A stretch of DNA of 64,000 bases. Source: Halomonas cupida. Its GTDB lineage: Bacteria; Pseudomonadota; Gammaproteobacteria; Pseudomonadales; Halomonadaceae. Location: the NCBI RefSeq assembly GCF_900142755.1, contig NZ_FRCA01000003.1, positions 62,001-126,000 of the forward strand, given 5' to 3'. Made by a program: the position numbers and the translations under genes. Of the stretch, positions 61,274 to 64,000 are shown in pieces; position 1 is the stretch's first letter, and each line of letters opens with the position of its first letter. Under the pieces are notes generated by a model, which was not told the origin of the DNA, searched no databases, and saw only the letters and a program-made list of their open reading frames with translations.

Positions 61274-61679
61274 CACCGTCGACGTTACCGGCGACAATCC
61301 ACTGGTGGAAGTGTTTACCTGTGTTGATGTCCGCGTGGGCCGGCCGTTTCAGCGGCTAACCTGCATTCCCTTCAGTAGCACATCGATCATCTGCACGGCC
61401 GACTGTCTCCAGTTTTCGCCGGAGGTGAGTGTAGTGGTCCAATGAAATCGGACACCCGTTGAGGTGGTATCTTCTCCATCCAGGAGGAGGTGATCCATGG
61501 CCATGCTCGTCCTCCGTCCTGTCCTGATGTGGTACTCCAGAAGGTGGAGGGACTTGTCAGGAAGAGAAGTTCTTCCATTCTTATGGGAGCTGGACATCCC
61601 TATTCTGTCTTTTCTTTCTGCCAATGCAGTGCTACCGACCGGGCCCGTGGAAGGCCTCTACAGTACGTCAGCATCCCGA
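61274..61679. other. Intergenic region, probable mobile-element debris
   Basis: No gene supported. GTGGTCCAATGAAATCGGAC near 61434 resembles the outer end of an insertion sequence, but no transposase frame or partner repeat is visible. Confidence 0.3.
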
Positions 61680-61930
61680 CGGTCTTGCCAATGCCGGCCC
61701 GGTGCAGCTGGACGATGATCCTTGTCGGTAATCCCGCCAGGATGAGCGCGACACTCTCGTGATGCACTTCGTCGATCAGGGACTGGAGCGCTACGATGGC
61801 AGCCCCGTCCATGCTCGGCACATCGTGCATGTCGATGATGATGGTATGTACCTTGGGGTCCACGTCATAGGACATTGCTTCAGCAGACCCCAGGACATGG
61901 AAATCGCGGAGTAAGGTACCCAACAAGATG
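61680..61930 (-). pseudogene. Orphan STAS domain, fragment of a SulP-type transporter
   Basis: The minus frame contains KVHTIIIDMHDVPSMDGAAI then VALQSLIDEVHHESVALILA and RIIVQLHRAGI, the STAS fold found at the C-terminus of SulP permeases (compare the intact SulP gene of the ICE). No membrane part precedes it, and the frame upstream reads into the opposing gene. It is probably a relic, although a free-standing STAS protein cannot be excluded. Confidence 0.55.
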
Positions 61931-62557
61931 ATGGAATGGATCTCCAACCACAGCAGCTTTCTCCAATTCATGACCAGCCTGGCGACCTTGGCCGTGTGGA
62001 TCTTCTACGCACAGCTGCTGCTCTCCAGTCATTTGCGTCAGCGGCGCCCCAAGGTCGTCATCAATCAGGTCATGGGGCTTTCGACCCACGGACGTTGCCT
62101 GGTCAGCAACATGAGCGCCGAGGGCGTGCACATCGAGACAGTGCAGGTCTGGTTACACGATAGGGACGGCGTCAGGCGTTGCACCGTCTCCGACCTGGAG
62201 ACCGACGTCAACGGCAACAGGCCCACTTCGTTGTCGGAAGGGACGTTGCAGGGACCGCTGCCCTCCAACGCTCATATTGACGCGGGGGAGATTGGCACCC
62301 TGGTCGAGCGGGCCAGAAGATCAGAGATCGAGAACGGCAGGAACACTCTCTGTGAAGACGATGAGAGCAGCTACGCACTGGAGATCCTGGTCCTTTACAT
62401 CTATGGCTCGTCCGCAGGGATCATGGGGGCCAAGCGCACCTTCATCTTCGATGACAATGGTCTGTCCAGGCCCGCGCTTGTCGAAACCAGGCAGCTACGC
62501 GGCCACAGGGATCGCAAGAAGATGGCCAGGATCTACCGCAGCTACCTGGACCGCTGA
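61928..62557 (+). CDS. Hypothetical single-span membrane protein
   Basis: The 209-residue protein has one N-terminal membrane span (about 12-33, LATLAVWIFYAQLLLSS) followed by a soluble, probably cytoplasmic domain. VVINQVMGLSTHGRCLVSNM and ALEILVLYIYGSSAGIMGAK suggest a beta-rich core; the C-terminus is basic. No known family. The ribosome site is weak, and either of two adjacent ATG codons could start. It is convergent with the catalase gene. Confidence 0.65.
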   Translation: MMEWISNHSSFLQFMTSLATLAVWIFYAQLLLSSHLRQRRPKVVINQVMGLSTHGRCLVSNMSAEGVHIETVQVWLHDRDGVRRCTVSDLETDVNGNRPTSLSEGTLQGPLPSNAHIDAGEIGTLVERARRSEIENGRNTLCEDDESSYALEILVLYIYGSSAGIMGAKRTFIFDDNGLSRPALVETRQLRGHRDRKKMARIYRSYLDR

Positions 62558-62684
62558 CGTGGATAAGGGCGACCTGCTCGCATTGCCGCGCGTGGCTTTA
62601 GACCCAACAAAAAGCCGATACCAGGGCCTTGCAATTCAAGTGCCACGGGAGCAGCAGGCTCGCCCTCATCGCCGGCTATGCCAG

Positions 62685-64000
62685 TCAGGCTGGCATCTGG
62701 TTGGCCTTGGCATCGCGCGACCAGACCCTGTGCCCGCGTACTGCTTCGCGGAAGTCTGCATAGATCCCATCGACCGAATCGCCAACCACAACACCCTCAT
62801 CCGGGACTGAGATCCCCGCGGCATCGAGCATATTGTGGGCATCTCCCATGCCGGCAATGGGTTTGAGATGCTTATAGGCCTCCTGGACATAGTAGAGCCC
62901 CAGGCCTGACCCGGTCAGAGTCTTGACGCTGTCGGCGCCACCAGCTACGACCACTGCGTCCAGTGTTACCGAAGGCAGGCCGTTGAGCATCGCGTCCGGG
63001 GTCAGACTGCTCCCCTGAAGGGTCTTCACCGGTGCCATCGACGGCGCAATGATCAGACCGGTGGCTCCGTCTTGCTTGAGCTTCTTCTGCAGTACCTCGA
63101 CCTGTTCTCCATCGACACCATCGGCCGCCAGGATGGCTACCTTGCGATAGCGAATATCCGGCTGCTGACGATGCAGCAGGCTCAATGCCGCAGACGCCTT
63201 CAACGCTGACTTGCCAAGCTCCTCCTTCACCGCCGGTGGCTGATCGGGTGGCTTGATGCCATGCACTTCGCCGACCCGGCGAGCGAGCTCCATATCGATG
63301 TTGGGCAGGATCTGTTGAATAACGCGCTCGCGAATCCAGGGCCGCTCGACCTTGGACAACTCGAAGGCGTAGGCAGCGATGATATGCTCCTGCTCGACGT
63401 CGCTCTGGCTATGCCAGAAGAGCCGCGCCTGGGAATAGTGGTCGCCAAAGGACTCGCTGCGAGCACGTACCTTGTGGGCATCGATACGCTCCTGATAGCT
63501 TTCGAAGCCACCGTCCTCTGGCGCCGGGGGCGTCTCACTGGGCCAGCCGCCGTCGATCGAGTTGGGCTCGTAGGAAGCCTGCCCCTTGTTGATGGTCTGG
63601 CGATGCGGCGCATCACGCTGGTGATTGTGGAACGGACACACCGGCTGGTTGATCGGGATCTCGTGGAAATTCGGTCCCCCCAGGCGCAGCATCTGGGTAT
63701 CCAGGTAGGAGAACAGCCGGCCCTGGAGCAACGGGTCGTTGCTGAAGTCGATCCCGGGGACCACGTTTCCGGGGTTGAAGGCCACCTGCTCGGTTTCGGC
63801 AAAGTAGTTGTCGGGATTGCGGTCGAGCACCATCTTGCCGATTGGGGTGACCGGCACCTGTTCTTCGGGTATCAGCTTGGTCGGGTCGAGAATGTCGAAG
63901 TCGAAGGTGTGCTCGTCGCCTTCCTCCACCACCTGAATGCCAAGCTCCCACTCCAGTGGGTCACCGTTCTCGATATCGTCCCACATCTCGCGACGGTTGA
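62685..64000 (-). CDS. katE: Large-subunit catalase HPII (KatE), N-terminus outside the window
   Basis: The frame is open to the window end and covers the C-terminal 438 residues. The heme-domain end shows [24 protein letters not shown], here recognised by [20 protein letters not shown] and the heme-ligand Tyr in that segment. [14 protein letters not shown] and [11 protein letters not shown] follow. The last 150 residues form the flavodoxin/DJ-1-like domain ([30 protein letters not shown]) found only in large catalases. It destroys hydrogen peroxide, mostly in stationary phase. Confidence 0.93.
   Translation of the reverse strand, partial: NRREMWDDIENGDPLEWELGIQVVEEGDEHTFDFDILDPTKLIPEEQVPVTPIGKMVLDRNPDNYFAETEQVAFNPGNVVPGIDFSNDPLLQGRLFSYLDTQMLRLGGPNFHEIPINQPVCPFHNHQRDAPHRQTINKGQASYEPNSIDGGWPSETPPAPEDGGFESYQERIDAHKVRARSESFGDHYSQARLFWHSQSDVEQEHIIAAYAFELSKVERPWIRERVIQQILPNIDMELARRVGEVHGIKPPDQPPAVKEELGKSALKASAALSLLHRQQPDIRYRKVAILAADGVDGEQVEVLQKKLKQDGATGLIIAPSMAPVKTLQGSSLTPDAMLNGLPSVTLDAVVVAGGADSVKTLTGSGLGLYYVQEAYKHLKPIAGMGDAHNMLDAAGISVPDEGVVVGDSVDGIYADFREAVRGHRVWSRDAKANQMPA

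Overview
The window looks like a gammaproteobacterial chromosome of the Halomonas/Chromohalobacter type. This rests on gene styles (ZnuA/ZinT, DksA2, AdhC, HPII catalase, SulP transporters) and moderate-high GC; no rRNA or housekeeping marker is present, so the taxon is an inference. About the first 52 kb is the right-hand part of an integrative and conjugative element (ICE). The ICE ends in a 3' tRNA-Thr fragment at about 52024, directly after a tyrosine recombinase and a MobH-type relaxase. The last 12 kb reads as host chromosome.

Layout of the ICE. 1-2055: end of a conjugation (mating-pair) module with a TraG-N protein. 2130-3271: Rpn-family nuclease followed by a small gene that duplicates its C-terminus. 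3917-9628: type II CBASS operon (HNH-SAVED effector, CD-NTase, Cap2, Cap3) facing a DEDD exonuclease. 10098-15479: one 1793-residue nuclease/STAND-type ATPase, a candidate Avs-like defence protein. 15751-16985: a small integron-cassette array with attC-like sites and no integrase. 17160-24830: ICE backbone (small unknown proteins, ArdC antirestriction protein, DUF6094-type methyltransferase, SNF2-like helicase). In this backbone six genes each carry a leader with the same A-B-A'-B' complementary layout, 17-29 nt before the start codon. I regard this as the most interesting unexplained signal.

Cargo. 25023-31889 is a sulfide/persulfide module (persulfide dioxygenase, SQR, SulP, peroxiredoxin, Blh-like protein, two YeeE/YedE halves, decayed DsrE gene). 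32218-33675 is a Tat-exported multicopper oxidase. 34052-37351 is an ISPpu12-like ISL3 element carrying cadR/merR, CDF exporter, lspA and tnpA. It is inserted at the end of a remnant mer operon (merT plus a broken merR). 38552-48509 is an envelope-modification island: PmrA/PmrB, an LgmA/LgmD/LgmB-like glycosyl transfer set, a small membrane protein, PAP2 phosphatase, EptA and a metallophosphoesterase. PmrA-box-like direct repeats stand before most of its units, so it looks like a self-contained mobile lipid A modification regulon.

Chromosome. 52409-57792 is a zinc-starvation locus: znuA-zinT and znuCB diverge from one Zur-type palindrome. A second palindrome precedes a zinc-independent DksA2 paralogue, followed by an AdhC-like dehydrogenase that has lost two of four structural-zinc cysteines. 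57892-61273 holds an ACR3 remnant, an AraC/SDR divergent pair and a second SDR with a decayed AraC copy. 61680-64000 holds a SulP STAS remnant, an unknown single-span membrane protein and the C-terminal part of a large-subunit catalase.
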